Positions 7,801 to 17,250 of a stretch of 64,000 nucleotides of DNA are shown in pieces (position 1 is the first letter of the stretch; every line of letters starts with the position of its first letter). The position numbers and the translations under genes are program-made. This DNA comes from Streptococcus sp. LYSM12. GTDB lineage: Bacteria; Bacillota; Bacilli; Lactobacillales; Streptococcaceae. Below the pieces are notes generated by a model. The model did no database searches, was not told where the DNA came from, and saw only the letters and a list, made by a program, of their open reading frames with translations. The stretch is taken from NCBI RefSeq assembly GCF_004569635.1, contig NZ_SPOZ01000017.1:1-64000 (forward strand). Reading direction: 5' to 3'.

Positions 7801-9117
7801 TTATAGATCAAAGACATCGTTTAGATTTTCAGCTAGGGTTGGATGAGTAAACATTTGGGTTTTAAAGTAGGTATATGGAATCTTATTATCCATCGCAACA
7901 GTAATGATATTGATGATTTCTTGAGAGCCGTCAGCAAAAATAGTTGCGCCAAGGATCTCTTTTGTTTCTGTATGAACGATTACCTTAAAAGCTCCACGTA
8001 AATGATTGTTAACGTGAGCTCGGGGCATGCTGGCTACAGGTATTTCTTTTACACTGTAGGGGAGCTTTGCTTCTTTCGCTTGCGCTTCTGTCATTCCAAT
8101 TTGAGACAGGGACGGAGTAATGAAGAGAGTGCTAGGAATGTTTTTCCGACTTTCTAATGTGTAGTCTCCTGCTCCTGTTAAATAGTCATAAACAATACGA
8201 GAATCATCAAGGGAAACATAGGTAAACTGCGGTCCACCATTTACATCTCCGACGGCAAAGACACCTGGAACACTTGTTTCACAATGTTTATCGACTTGAA
8301 TTGCTCCACGTTCAGACAACTGAATGGTGGTGTTTTCTAATTGCAATGGTGTAACATTAGGTTTTCGTCCTGTTGCATAGAGTAGGGCATCAAAATAATA
8401 GGTTTCACCTTCAGTGACAACAACAACCTTATTATCTTCATTTTTTATTTCAGTTGTTCGAATATTTTGCAGAAGCGTAATGCCGTCTTCGCTTAGATAT
8501 TGTTTTGCTAAGTGGGCGATAGAAGGTTCTACGCGTGGCAAGAAAACGTCGAGTGCATCAAGGACAGTAACCTTGCTACCTAATCTATTATAAAGACTGG
8601 CAAATTCTAAGCCAATATTCCCACCACCTAAGATACCTAAAGTTTTTGGTAATTCGCTTAACTGTTGAATTTCTGTCGAATCATAAACATGTTCGCTGGT
8701 TGTTAAACCTGGAATTGGAAGGATATTGGAAGTTGCTCCTGTGTTGATAATGATGATTTCTGCAGTAATCTCTTGTCTACTATCTCCTGCGACCATTTCA
8801 AGCACCTTGTTTGAAAGGAAATGCGCTTCTGCATCGAAAATATCTACACCTTTGTCTTTAAGAGTCACATAATTTTTTTTATTTAAGCGCCCGACAATAA
8901 GATCTTTTTGTGTAAATACTTCGTCAAAACTAAGGTTATGTTCTGCAGCTACAAGTAGCGTTTTAGTTGGGATACAGCCGATATTGATGCAGGTCCCACC
9001 GTACATGGACTGACTACGCTCGATAAGAGCAACTTTTTTTCCTGCGTTAGCGAATTTAGCCGCTAATGTCTTTCCTGCCTTGCCAAAACCAATGACAACC
9101 ATGTCGTAATGTAACAT
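7801..9117 (-). CDS. rclA: RclA/Har-type flavoprotein disulfide reductase (probable hypothiocyanite reductase)
   Basis: The 438-residue product closely resembles E. coli RclA in blocks I recognise: YGGTCINIGCIPTK with the redox Cys pair at 43 and 48 (the RclA numbering), LGILGGGNIGLEFASLYNRL for NAD(P) binding, AVGDVNGGPQFTYVSLDDSR and a C-terminal FTHPTLAENLNDVF dimer interface. This subgroup of the pyridine nucleotide-disulfide reductases reduces hypothiocyanous acid; the pneumococcal homologue is called Har. It would protect against host peroxidase chemistry. I moved the start to the ATG at 9117, behind CGGAGG, because the 15 preceding codons are not part of the family. It is a monocistronic minus-strand gene with a promoter at 9146-9173. 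The alternative is a related dihydrolipoamide or mercuric reductase; the 43/48 spacing and the N-terminus argue against that. Confidence 0.9.
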   Translation of the reverse strand: MLHYDMVVIGFGKAGKTLAAKFANAGKKVALIERSQSMYGGTCINIGCIPTKTLLVAAEHNLSFDEVFTQKDLIVGRLNKKNYVTLKDKGVDIFDAEAHFLSNKVLEMVAGDSRQEITAEIIIINTGATSNILPIPGLTTSEHVYDSTEIQQLSELPKTLGILGGGNIGLEFASLYNRLGSKVTVLDALDVFLPRVEPSIAHLAKQYLSEDGITLLQNIRTTEIKNEDNKVVVVTEGETYYFDALLYATGRKPNVTPLQLENTTIQLSERGAIQVDKHCETSVPGVFAVGDVNGGPQFTYVSLDDSRIVYDYLTGAGDYTLESRKNIPSTLFITPSLSQIGMTEAQAKEAKLPYSVKEIPVASMPRAHVNNHLRGAFKVIVHTETKEILGATIFADGSQEIINIITVAMDNKIPYTYFKTQMFTHPTLAENLNDVFDL

Positions 9118-9145
9118 ATAGATTCCTCCGTTTTTTATTACCTGC

Positions 9146-9173
9146 ATTATATCACTTCTCATTAAAAAATACA
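9146..9173 (-). promoter_or_regulatory. Candidate rclA promoter
   Basis: On the minus strand, TGTATT, 16 bases and TATAAT preceded by TG (extended -10), followed by CGGAGG and the ATG at 9117. Confidence 0.5.
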
Positions 9174-9300
9174 GATTTTTGCTACGGAGTAGATCGATTG
9201 TTGAAGTGATTCAATCTGCCACAGAATCGGTCGTTGTATTCGTCCATTTTGCCAATGATTTATTTGTCAAATTTATCATTGAAATTCAGGTGTTGATTGT

Positions 9301-9322
9301 TATAGATTCCTGACAATCTATA
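9301..9322. promoter_or_regulatory. Inverted repeat between rclA and the surface-protein gene
   Basis: TATAGATT, six bases, AATCTATA: a perfect 8-bp inverted repeat in the 409-bp divergent region. It could be an operator or a minor hairpin. Apart from the two promoters, nothing else was recognised in 9118-9526. Confidence 0.35.
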
Positions 9323-9460
9323 ATCGGATAGCTAGGTGGAAACTAGCTTATTTGTTAAGCAAATCATAAAGAGAATGTAAAATAGAAAATAATTGACAGA
9401 AAATATAACATAGAATGTCACATTTTCAAAATATTCCGAATGGAATTTTAGCGATAGATA

Positions 9461-9490
9461 TTGACAGATTTGAAAGGGAGGGGGTAGAAT
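9461..9490 (+). promoter_or_regulatory. Promoter of the LPXTG surface-protein gene
   Basis: TTGACA (9461-9466), 18-base spacer, TAGAAT (9485-9490), about 36 bases before the start codon. The gene's ribosome site is AAGGAG. Confidence 0.62.
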
Positions 9491-9526
9491 GAAAGGGAAT
9501 ATAAAAATGATTACAAGGAGAAATGC

Positions 9527-12500
9527 ATGTTTCCAAAAAGCAAACAAACATTTTCAATCCGGAAGTTCTCGGTAGGTATTTGCTCGGTCCTTCTTGCTAG
9601 CACTCTCTTGGGGACGGTGTCTCCAATTAGGCAGGCTGTGTTTGGCGGTGAGATAATTGTTCATGCTGATGAAGCAACAGAACTCACTATCACAGAGTCA
9701 AGTGTAGGGATTGGTCTAGAGAACCTTACAGTGACTGTGACAGCGACATCTGGAGCTACTTTTACTGTCAAAGTAGCTGGTCAAACCCATACGTTGACAG
9801 AAACGCCAAAAGGTGATGGGACATCTACGTATGAGTTGACTACTGCGCTTAATCGGACTACTTTTATTCAGGCAGTTGAGTTAAGCTATAACTTTAATGG
9901 TAAAGAAGGCCAAGCGACCTTTGATGAATATGTCAATTTGCAAGAAAAACTAGCAAGTGGTGCACAAAAGCGTATCACAAAGACAAACTCTAATCCATTG
10001 ACGGAAGAAGAAATTGCCCAAATCAAGCAAAATATTGCAAGTATGTATGCTGAAGCTGGCTATCCTATTTCTGATTTAGCAGCTATCGGAGTAGATGTGG
10101 CAAATGACAGAGTAACGGTCCAGACTAGCTTTGAGACAGATACGTTTTGGAATCTTTCCAAAGGGTATACAGGTGTTTATAGATTGAGGAACTTTATTCA
10201 GTATCAGAGCAATGTTCTTCAAAAGAGAACTGTTAAGCTTTCCAATATCCGTATAGGTGGTGCCTTTTATGCTCCAAGAGGTGGAAGAGCGACTCTCGCT
10301 TACGGTGATCAAGTGTTCCCGATGCAGTTTATATTTGGCAACTATACATTGATTGACCGTAAAGTCGATAAAATGATTAGGGATACAACTGTAACCTTTA
10401 ATTTGAAAAAACAGGATGGGACGACTGAAACTAGAATAGTTGATGTGACGGACGGCGATGCGAATCGTGTACCGATGCATGTCCAAGCCGAGGATTTCTT
10501 CAAAGCAAATCCGATTAAGAAATTATCTGTAGCAGATAAGGCTGCTCCTTTGACAGAGGAACAAAAAGAAGCAATTAGAGAAAATATTCAGAAAGCAGTA
10601 GATGCTTCACCATTCAAAGATGAAGTCACGCAACTAGTTACGGTTGACAACGGTTTTATTCTTAACTTTAAGAATCAGGTCTTATCAGATGGCACAATTG
10701 TATCTTACGACTATTATATTTCTGCTTCTGACCTAACCCAAATGACTGCTCGAGTGACAGGTAAAGTTAAGGTTTGGGATAACGCTGATGCACGTCAATT
10801 TAGTACAGGTTTGTTGACAAATTCACAAGGATCAATTCCAAATGGACAAACTGAGTTACGAGGTTACACCAGTGTTCCAGTGAGATTGCTAGATGCGTCA
10901 GGAAATGTACTCCAAGAGGTCAACTCAGGTGTCAATGGTACAATGGGCGATTTCTCCTTTGATGAAGTTGAAGACGGTACCTATTACATCGAAATTGGCA
11001 AAACAAATGCTAGCGGTGTCCCACATGAGGTACTGGATCTGCCAGCCTTGCAAGAATTTGGGATACCTTTCCAAAATGCTAATCGCTCAAAAGCTATCAC
11101 GGTTGAAAATGGTCAGGTAACCCTTAAAGATCAAGTAGAAATCGATCAGTATGGAAATCCTTCGACGGATGACGCAGGCAATACAACACCAATTCATACA
11201 GTGTTATTTGCGGTTGTTCGTCAGCCTTACGCTTTAAGACTGCATACAGATGCCGGGTCCTTTGTATTGAATGGTGCAGATGGAAGTCTATTAGACTTTG
11301 GCGAAACGCTAACGTTATTTGAAGGTGGCTTGGGCTACTTTGAGCAAGAAGGAAATAGATTTGCAAGTTTACACGGCGTCCTTTTCAATGATAAGCCAAA
11401 TAATTTGATCAATGCTTTGCCAGAGCCTGCGTTGAGCGATGCAGACAAAGCCTATGGTTATCAGTTTGTTGGTTGGCGTATTGATGATGCCATGAAGGAA
11501 AAATACCCTGAATTGGATGGTCAATTATTTACGACAGAGGAAGTCTTGGATATTACCGCAAAAGGTGATATTGATTTGAGAGCCACATTTGCTGTGCCAA
11601 GGCATACAGTGACCTTTGCGACAGACATAGATAAAGGATTGATTCGTAATGGTGCAAGTGTATCGGTTGAGGTGGAAGGAAATACGACAAAAATTTCTGC
11701 TATTGCCAATAACACCTTGCCAGAGCCTGTTGCCAAAGAGGGCTATGAGTTTGTCGGTTGGTTCGTTGATCCAACAGCGAATGTAGTGGACAAGGATACG
11801 ATTTTGAACACCGTGGTGAATAGAGATCTTGTCTATTATGCCAAATATCGTCCAGTGGCACAGGAAGTAACGTCAGAACCAATCATCAATCCGGTTATCG
11901 AAAATAATACAACTGTAACAGGTGTAGGAGTTGCTGGTGCAACGGTAACAGTGACTTTCCCAGACGGTAGCACAGTAGATGTTGTCGTTGGAAAAGACGG
12001 TACCTGGTCTGTTCCTGCTCCTGCCCCGCTCACACTCGGTCAAGTAGTTTCTGCCAAACAGCTAGAAGAAGGGAAAGCGTCAAGTGTTTCAGTAGATGCG
12101 ACGGTTGTTCCTAAAGCAGCAGAGGTCTCAGCGAATCCGATAATTGATGCTATGTTTGTGGGGAATGTAGCAGTTACTGGTAAGGGTGTTCCGGGCGCAG
12201 CGGTTATTGTAACCTTCAAAGATAGGACGCAAGTTACAACAACAGTTGGAACTGATGGTACATGGGCTGTCCAAGTCCCAGCAACAGCGACACTTGTAAA
12301 GGGTGATCATGTTTCTGTCACACAGATTGAACCAGACAAGAACGTTAGCTCAGCCGTTGATGGAACTGTTCTTGCACCAAACGAAAAGGGTGACAAAGGC
12401 GATAAGGGCGACAAGGGTGATAAAGAAGAGAGCAAGGATAGTGATGAGCATGTAAGTAGCAATGGTGGAAACACTGGCTCAACCACCGTCAAAGCTAAAA

Positions 12501-12619
12501 CGGTTCTTCCTAAAACAGGGACAGACCGCTCATATCTTGCAGCTGCAGGCTTGATGACTCTCAGTGGCTTGCTTGCCTATGGATTCTTTAGCAAGAAAAA
12601 ATCAAAAAGCGAAAACTAA
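9527..12619 (+). CDS. YSIRK-type LPXTG cell-wall-anchored surface protein
   Basis: The 1030-residue protein is exported and covalently anchored by sortase. FSIRKFSVGICSVLLAS (9-25) is a YSIRK/GS-type signal, with cleavage probably near VHADE (45-49). The sorting signal is LPKTG at 994-998, followed by a hydrophobic segment and KKKSKSEN. Between them are: an N-terminal unique region (50-440), a CnaB/SdrD-like fold near SVPVRLLDASGNVLQ (about 455-500), two Listeria/Bacteroides-type repeats (YGYQFVGWRIDD and EGYEFVGWFVDP), two bacterial Ig repeats (each starting near NPVIENNTTVTGVGVAGA or NPIIDAMFVGNVAVTGKGVP) and four GDK triplets at 955-966. These are adhesin and spacer modules, so a host-binding role is likely, but the unique region is not one I recognise. 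It is a single gene followed by a family C repeat. Confidence 0.9.
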   Translation: MFPKSKQTFSIRKFSVGICSVLLASTLLGTVSPIRQAVFGGEIIVHADEATELTITESSVGIGLENLTVTVTATSGATFTVKVAGQTHTLTETPKGDGTSTYELTTALNRTTFIQAVELSYNFNGKEGQATFDEYVNLQEKLASGAQKRITKTNSNPLTEEEIAQIKQNIASMYAEAGYPISDLAAIGVDVANDRVTVQTSFETDTFWNLSKGYTGVYRLRNFIQYQSNVLQKRTVKLSNIRIGGAFYAPRGGRATLAYGDQVFPMQFIFGNYTLIDRKVDKMIRDTTVTFNLKKQDGTTETRIVDVTDGDANRVPMHVQAEDFFKANPIKKLSVADKAAPLTEEQKEAIRENIQKAVDASPFKDEVTQLVTVDNGFILNFKNQVLSDGTIVSYDYYISASDLTQMTARVTGKVKVWDNADARQFSTGLLTNSQGSIPNGQTELRGYTSVPVRLLDASGNVLQEVNSGVNGTMGDFSFDEVEDGTYYIEIGKTNASGVPHEVLDLPALQEFGIPFQNANRSKAITVENGQVTLKDQVEIDQYGNPSTDDAGNTTPIHTVLFAVVRQPYALRLHTDAGSFVLNGADGSLLDFGETLTLFEGGLGYFEQEGNRFASLHGVLFNDKPNNLINALPEPALSDADKAYGYQFVGWRIDDAMKEKYPELDGQLFTTEEVLDITAKGDIDLRATFAVPRHTVTFATDIDKGLIRNGASVSVEVEGNTTKISAIANNTLPEPVAKEGYEFVGWFVDPTANVVDKDTILNTVVNRDLVYYAKYRPVAQEVTSEPIINPVIENNTTVTGVGVAGATVTVTFPDGSTVDVVVGKDGTWSVPAPAPLTLGQVVSAKQLEEGKASSVSVDATVVPKAAEVSANPIIDAMFVGNVAVTGKGVPGAAVIVTFKDRTQVTTTVGTDGTWAVQVPATATLVKGDHVSVTQIEPDKNVSSAVDGTVLAPNEKGDKGDKGDKGDKEESKDSDEHVSSNGGNTGSTTVKAKTVLPKTGTDRSYLAAAGLMTLSGLLAYGFFSKKKSKSEN

Positions 12620-12678
12620 AAAATGTCTTCCACCTTGCTTCTATCTCCGCCTAAAGAGATAGAAATAAGAACTGTGAA

Positions 12679-13047
12679 AGGGAGTGGGAAAGAACTCGAC
12701 AGGTCAACATACCTTATTTCCTGCATTCTAGCTTCGGGCTGAAATGCTCTATTTCAAGACCGTTTCACTCCCATCCCCGCATAGCTCCAACAGTCAGAAA
12801 TAGTGACTGTTGGAGGTTGGAAATGAAGCCAACGAGTTCGCATCAGTCGTAGAGGTCAGATGTGGAATGGGAAACACCAACAAATACGAGTAAAAAGCTC
12901 CAGTGGAGCTTTTTAGCCTGCTCCCTGAAAAAAGAGCAGCAGTTCATTTCCCACCTTCAACGGCATGATAGCCATTGAAGTCATCAACCACTGCATTAAC
13001 GTCATTTGGTTCATAAAGTTAGAAAGCTGGGATTTTTCCCGGCCTCT
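12679..13047 (+). repeat. Family C hairpin-rich repeat
   Basis: It follows the surface-protein gene directly. Blocks include GGGAGTGGGAAAGAACTC, the hairpin CTCCAACAGTCAGAAATAGT...GACTGTTGGAG, AAAAAGCTCCAGTGGAGCTT and a terminal AGCTGGGATTTTTCCCGGCC stem that may act as the terminator. The copy at 32741-33077 is colinear but lacks the GCTCCAGTGGAGC block. Confidence 0.65.
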
Positions 13048-13059
13048 TTTTTATATAGA

Positions 13060-13153
13060 TATAGTCTTTAGTACTAGGCAAGGAGCTGCAGGCTGTACTA
13101 GAGTACAGCAAAGCGAGTGAACGAAGTAATAACAGAAAAACGAAAGGACTGTA
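13060..13153 (-). repeat. Family B (RUP-like) element with internal deletion
   Basis: The inverted copy starts TATAGTCTTTAGTACTAGGC and ends GAAAGGACTGTA. Compared with full copies it lacks most of the TTTAGTTTACTTTT arm. It adjoins the family C copy; 13154-13366 holds only the metQ upstream region. Confidence 0.6.
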
Positions 13154-13366
13154 AAAGGTTGTCAGGTACTATAAGGCTAGTTTTTGGGTTACTACTTCTT
13201 CCGTTTTGTATAAGCTGCATGTTGAAAATAGGGTATAGCCTACGGCTATACATTTTACAAAAACTATATAAAAAATTTTTAAGAGTCACATAAGATTTAT
13301 ATATTGGTCAAATGTTTGCTCCTGTGATAAGCTATGTATAGTTTATAGATGAAGGAGTAAGACATT

Positions 13367-14212
13367 ATGAAATTGAAAAAACTAGTTGGTTTAGCAACTG
13401 TTGCAGTTGCCTCATTTGCAGCCTTGGTAGCATGTGGTTCAGAGGTAGAAACATCAGACAAGGTTCTCCATGTCGGCGTGATGAGTTTGAGCGATTCGGA
13501 AGAAGCGCGGTGGAATAAGGTTCAAGAGCTTCTTGGTGATAAGGTGAAATTAGAGTTCACTCAATTTACAGACTATTCACAACCAAATAAGGCAGTTGCT
13601 GAGGGGGAAGTAGACATTAATGCTTTCCAACACTACAATTTCTTGGAAAATTGGAATAAGGAAAATGGAGAAGACTTGGTAGCAGTCGCTGATACCTACA
13701 TCGCTCCGATTCGCCTATATTCTGGTACAGCCGACGGTAAAAATAAATATAAATCTGTCGATGAAATACCAGACGGAGCTGAAATTGCAGTACCAAATGA
13801 CCCGACAAATGAAAGCCGAGCCCTCTATCTTCTTCAATCAGCAGGGTTGGTTCAACTGGATGTATCTGGTACAGAATTAGCAACGATTGTCAATATCAAA
13901 GAAAACCCTAAAAAGTTGAAAGTAACAGAGTTGGACGCGAGTCAAACAGCGAGTTCACTTCCATCCGTTGCAGCAGCGGTTGTCAACAATACCTTTGTAC
14001 TTGAAGCAGGTCTGGATTATAAAAATGTTCTTTATAAAGAACAAAAAGATGAAAATTCACACCAATGGTACAACTTGATTGCAGCTAAGAGTGATTGGGA
14101 AACATCACCGAAAGCGGATGCGATTAAAGAATTGGTGAAAGCATTCCATACAGATGAAGTGAAAAAGGTTGTTGAAGAGTCTTCTGACGGTATGGACGAA
14201 CCGCTTTGGTAA
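13367..14212 (+). CDS. metQ: Methionine ABC transporter substrate-binding lipoprotein
   Basis: The 281-residue NlpA/MetQ-family lipoprotein captures methionine outside the membrane for MetN-MetP. The signal peptide ends in the lipobox LVAC (Cys23 acylated). The core has the family blocks EFTQFTDYSQPNKAVAEGE, INAFQHYNFLENWN, IAVPNDPTNESRALYLLQ and AAAVVNNTFVLEAG. A TATAGT -10 at 13337-13342 precedes the gene, and GAAGGAG is the ribosome site. A terminator follows, so the downstream peptidase-metN-metP part is fed by readthrough or by its own promoter. Since metF looks broken nearby, uptake may be the main methionine source. Confidence 0.95.
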   Translation: MKLKKLVGLATVAVASFAALVACGSEVETSDKVLHVGVMSLSDSEEARWNKVQELLGDKVKLEFTQFTDYSQPNKAVAEGEVDINAFQHYNFLENWNKENGEDLVAVADTYIAPIRLYSGTADGKNKYKSVDEIPDGAEIAVPNDPTNESRALYLLQSAGLVQLDVSGTELATIVNIKENPKKLKVTELDASQTASSLPSVAAAVVNNTFVLEAGLDYKNVLYKEQKDENSHQWYNLIAAKSDWETSPKADAIKELVKAFHTDEVKKVVEESSDGMDEPLW

Positions 14213-14218
14213 AAATAC

Positions 14219-14248
14219 AAAATGCTGTGGTTTTCCCCATAGCATTTT
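14219..14248 (+). terminator. Terminator or attenuator after metQ
   Basis: AAATGCTGTGG, TTTT loop, then CCCCATAGCATTTT: an imperfect stem with a short T tract. It would lower expression of the peptidase and transporter relative to the binding protein. Confidence 0.65.
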
Positions 14249-14367
14249 ACATTCATGCTCTTAGAAAATCAATATGATCTACTTTATCTTGCTGAATGAC
14301 TGAGAAACCAATCCATTTTTCTTGTCTGATGCTGGGAGTGGATGCATTCATTGTGATTTAGCAGTCT

Positions 14368-14512
14368 TGATTTCTAGGTTTGAGCTAAGCCAGTTCACTG
14401 GCTGTAGGTAGGCTTTCTAGTTTCTAGGCTCGGTGTGAACTCATCCACAGGATTTTCCTCACTTTCTAGTTTTTAGGCTCAGGGTACACCAATCCACTGG
14501 ATTCGTTTACAT
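14368..14512. repeat. Degenerate tandem repeat, about three units of 47 bp
   Basis: Three related blocks contain TTTCTAG...TTTGAGCTAAG / TTTCTAGTTTCTAGGCTCGG / TTTCTAGTTTTTAGGCTCAG, each followed by a CCA(G/C)...CACTGG or CCACAGG word. The 612 bases between metQ and the peptidase start at 14825 otherwise contain no gene I can support. Confidence 0.35.
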
Positions 14513-14824
14513 CTCCAGCCCTTGAGATAGGTCAAACTGTTCATATTTATCATATTTTATGGGAGTGGTGCTTTTGTTCTAGCCTTTTCCTTGCGGTTTT
14601 GCAGATAGTCTGATTTTGATGTTCTCTGAGTATAAAAAATAGTTGATGACAGCAAGCATGGTATAATGAGAACTGGTATAGTTGGTCACGTTTCTAGTTA
14701 TTCAGCTTCTATTTGCTAGGATATCAACTCGTCTTGTCTAACTTCAATTATAGCTGGACTCGTTGTTTAGTAGGAAATGAAAATGGAAAGACTATCTGTC
14801 AGGATTGATCTAAAAGGAGAAACA

Positions 14825-16192
14825 ATGTCAAGACAAGCAGAACAAATTAGAAAATTTGAAGAGGATAGGCTGATACAAGCTTATTTTGAAAAGCTGAAGG
14901 TGTTGATTGGCAAGAAATCAATTTTTGCGCAGCAGATTGGGCTTTTGGATGTGGCAACTTATTTGACAGAAATTTTTGAGGAAGCAGGGGCTGAGGTGAT
15001 TTTGGACGATAGCTATGCAGCCCCCTTTGTTATGGCAACCTTTATCAGTCCTGTACCAGATGCTAAGACCATCATTTTCTATCATCATTATGATACGGTG
15101 CCAGCTGACGATGATCAGATTTGGACGGGTCAGCCTTTTGAAGTCAGCATACGAGACGGCTATATCTATGGCAGAGGAGTAGATGATGACAAGGGGCATA
15201 TCATAGCCCGTCTGTCGGCTGTTCAAAAATACCAAGCTGTACACGAGTTTTTACCAGTCAACATCATTTTTATCATTGAAGGTGCTGAAGAATCGGCATC
15301 GGTTGATTTGGATAAATACTTGAAAAAATACCAGGCTCGCTTGACTGGAGCTGATTTGCTCGTCTGGGAGCAAGGGGCGCGAAATGTTTTGGGGCAATTA
15401 GAAATTGCAGGTGGTAATAAGGGGATTGTGACCTTTGATATGGCAGTCAAGAGTGCGGACTTGGATATTCATTCTTCATATGGTGGGGTTATTGATTCGG
15501 CTAGTTGGTATCTCATGGCCGCTCTGCAGTCTATGAGAGATCGAGACGGATGTATCTTGGTAGATGGCATTTATGAGAAGATACAAGAGCCAAACGAACG
15601 TGAGTTGGCCTTAGTTGAAGAGTTTGCGTTGATAACAAGTAAGTCGGTTACAGATCTGTATGGCTTGACTTTGCCGCCCTTAGTTGCAGATAGAAAAACG
15701 TTTCTAAAGCGTCTCTTCTTTGAGCCATCTCTAACGATTGAGGGCTTTTCTACAGGTTATCTAGGTCAAGGAGTGAAAACCATTATTCCTGCTCAAGCTA
15801 CCGCTAAATTGGAAGTGCGCCTAGTACCAGGTTTAGAGCCACACGATGTCTTGGACAAGATTCGCAAACACTTGGTTACATACGGTTTTGAAAAGGTCGA
15901 AGTAACCTTTACCCTAGGGGAAATGAGCTATCGTAGTGACATGTCTGAACCAGCTATTATCAATGTCATTGAGCTTGCAAAACGCTTGACCCCAGAGGGA
16001 GTGGCAGTGCTTCCGACCTCGCCTGGGACGGGGCCAATGCACACGGTCTTTCATGCTCTAGGTGTTCCGATTGCAGGATTTGGACTTGGAAATGCGAACA
16101 GTAGAGACCATGCAGGAGATGAAAATGTTAGCATTGCAGATTATTACAGCCATATCGAATTAGTAGAGGAGTTAATTGCAAGTTATGAGTAA
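14825..16192 (+). CDS. M20-family metallopeptidase linked to methionine import
   Basis: The 455-residue cytosolic enzyme has the two-metal M20 signature: [10 protein letters not shown] (His87/88, Asp90), [10 protein letters not shown] (bridging Asp120) and EGAEESAS (catalytic Glu155, metal Glu156), then the lid domain and a C-terminal [16 protein letters not shown] block with a metal His. The family removes amino acids from dipeptides or acylated amino acids. I chose the ATG at 14825, behind AAAGGAG, over an upstream frame start at 14777. The same gene sits between metQ and metN in pneumococcus, so it may release methionine from an imported peptide or derivative; that link is inference. Its end overlaps metN by eight bases. 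Confidence 0.88.
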   Translation: MSRQAEQIRKFEEDRLIQAYFEKLKVLIGKKSIFAQQIGLLDVATYLTEIFEEAGAEVILDDSYAAPFVMATFISPVPDAKTIIFYHHYDTVPADDDQIWTGQPFEVSIRDGYIYGRGVDDDKGHIIARLSAVQKYQAVHEFLPVNIIFIIEGAEESASVDLDKYLKKYQARLTGADLLVWEQGARNVLGQLEIAGGNKGIVTFDMAVKSADLDIHSSYGGVIDSASWYLMAALQSMRDRDGCILVDGIYEKIQEPNERELALVEEFALITSKSVTDLYGLTLPPLVADRKTFLKRLFFEPSLTIEGFSTGYLGQGVKTIIPAQATAKLEVRLVPGLEPHDVLDKIRKHLVTYGFEKVEVTFTLGEMSYRSDMSEPAIINVIELAKRLTPEGVAVLPTSPGTGPMHTVFHALGVPIAGFGLGNANSRDHAGDENVSIADYYSHIELVEELIASYE

Positions 16193-17249
16193 GGAAATTA
16201 TTACACTAGACCATATCAATGTAATCTTTCATCAGAACAAACGCATTATTGAAGCGGTAAAGGATGTCACGATTCATATTGAGCAAGGCGATATCTATGG
16301 GATTGTTGGTTATTCGGGAGCTGGTAAATCAACCTTGGTTCGGGTGATTAACCTCTTACAGAGACCAACTACTGGTCGTATTTGCATCAACGATGATGTG
16401 ATTTTTGAGGCCAGTAATGTTACCCTAAATGCCCCTCAACTGCGGAGCAAACGTCGTGAAATTGGAATGATTTTCCAACATTTTAACCTCATGTCCCAGA
16501 TGACAGCTGCTGAAAATGTTGGTTTTGCTTTAAAACATTCTGGCTTATCTAAAGAAGAAAAGAGAGCTAAAGTGGCAAAACTTTTGGACTTGGTTGGCTT
16601 AGCAGACCGTGCAGAAAATTATCCCTCCCAACTATCTGGTGGACAAAAGCAACGTGTGGCTATTGCGCGCGCGCTTGCTAATGATCCCAAAATATTGATT
16701 TCTGATGAGTCAACATCTGCCCTGGATCCTAAAACTACCAAGCAAATCCTGGCTCTTTTGCAGGAATTGAATGAAAAATTGGGTTTGACCATCGTCATGA
16801 TTACTCATGAGATGCAGATTGTTAAGGATATTTGTAACCGCGTAGCGGTCATGCAGGATGGACGATTGATTGAAGAGGGATCTGTTTTGGAGATTTTTAC
16901 ACATCCCACAGAAGCACTGACGCAGGATTTTATCAAAACAGCAACAGGAATTGATGAAGCCTTGGTTAAGATTTATCAACAGGATATTGTCAAACATCTG
17001 CCAGAAGATAGTCTCTTGGTTCAGTTTAAATACGCTGGTTCTGCGACAGACACGGCTATTATCAATGATTTGTACAAGACTTATCATGTATCGGCTAACA
17101 TCTTGTATGGTAATATTGAGATTTTAGAGCATACGCCTGTTGGGGAAATGATTTTGATCTTATCAGGACATCAGGAACAGATACGTAAGGCCTTGACAGC
17201 CGTTACTACGGCCAATGTAGAGGTGACGATTTTGAAAGGAGAAGACTAG
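16185..17249 (+). CDS. metN: Methionine ABC transporter ATP-binding protein
   Basis: This 354-residue ATPase drives methionine uptake with MetP and MetQ. Visible motifs are Walker [10 protein letters not shown] (42-50), signature LSGGQKQR, Walker B ILISDEST and the switch His in MITHEM. After about residue 255 comes the C-terminal NIL/ACT-like domain that binds methionine and gives feedback inhibition in this family. The start is ATG 16185; a TTG at 16176 is closer to the GAGGA site and is a possible alternative, but family alignment favours MSKEI. It overlaps the peptidase gene and lies one base before metP. Confidence 0.95.
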   Translation: MSKEIITLDHINVIFHQNKRIIEAVKDVTIHIEQGDIYGIVGYSGAGKSTLVRVINLLQRPTTGRICINDDVIFEASNVTLNAPQLRSKRREIGMIFQHFNLMSQMTAAENVGFALKHSGLSKEEKRAKVAKLLDLVGLADRAENYPSQLSGGQKQRVAIARALANDPKILISDESTSALDPKTTKQILALLQELNEKLGLTIVMITHEMQIVKDICNRVAVMQDGRLIEEGSVLEIFTHPTEALTQDFIKTATGIDEALVKIYQQDIVKHLPEDSLLVQFKYAGSATDTAIINDLYKTYHVSANILYGNIEILEHTPVGEMILILSGHQEQIRKALTAVTTANVEVTILKGED

Positions 17250-17250
17250 G

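Noticed and set aside
10076..10486. 136-codon antisense frame within the surface-protein gene
   Set aside because: A shadow of the LPXTG coding sequence; the plus-strand gene is complete and has signal, domains and sorting motif.
12389..12424. GDK triplets of the surface protein as a collagen domain
   Set aside because: Only four triplets; too short to form a triple helix alone.
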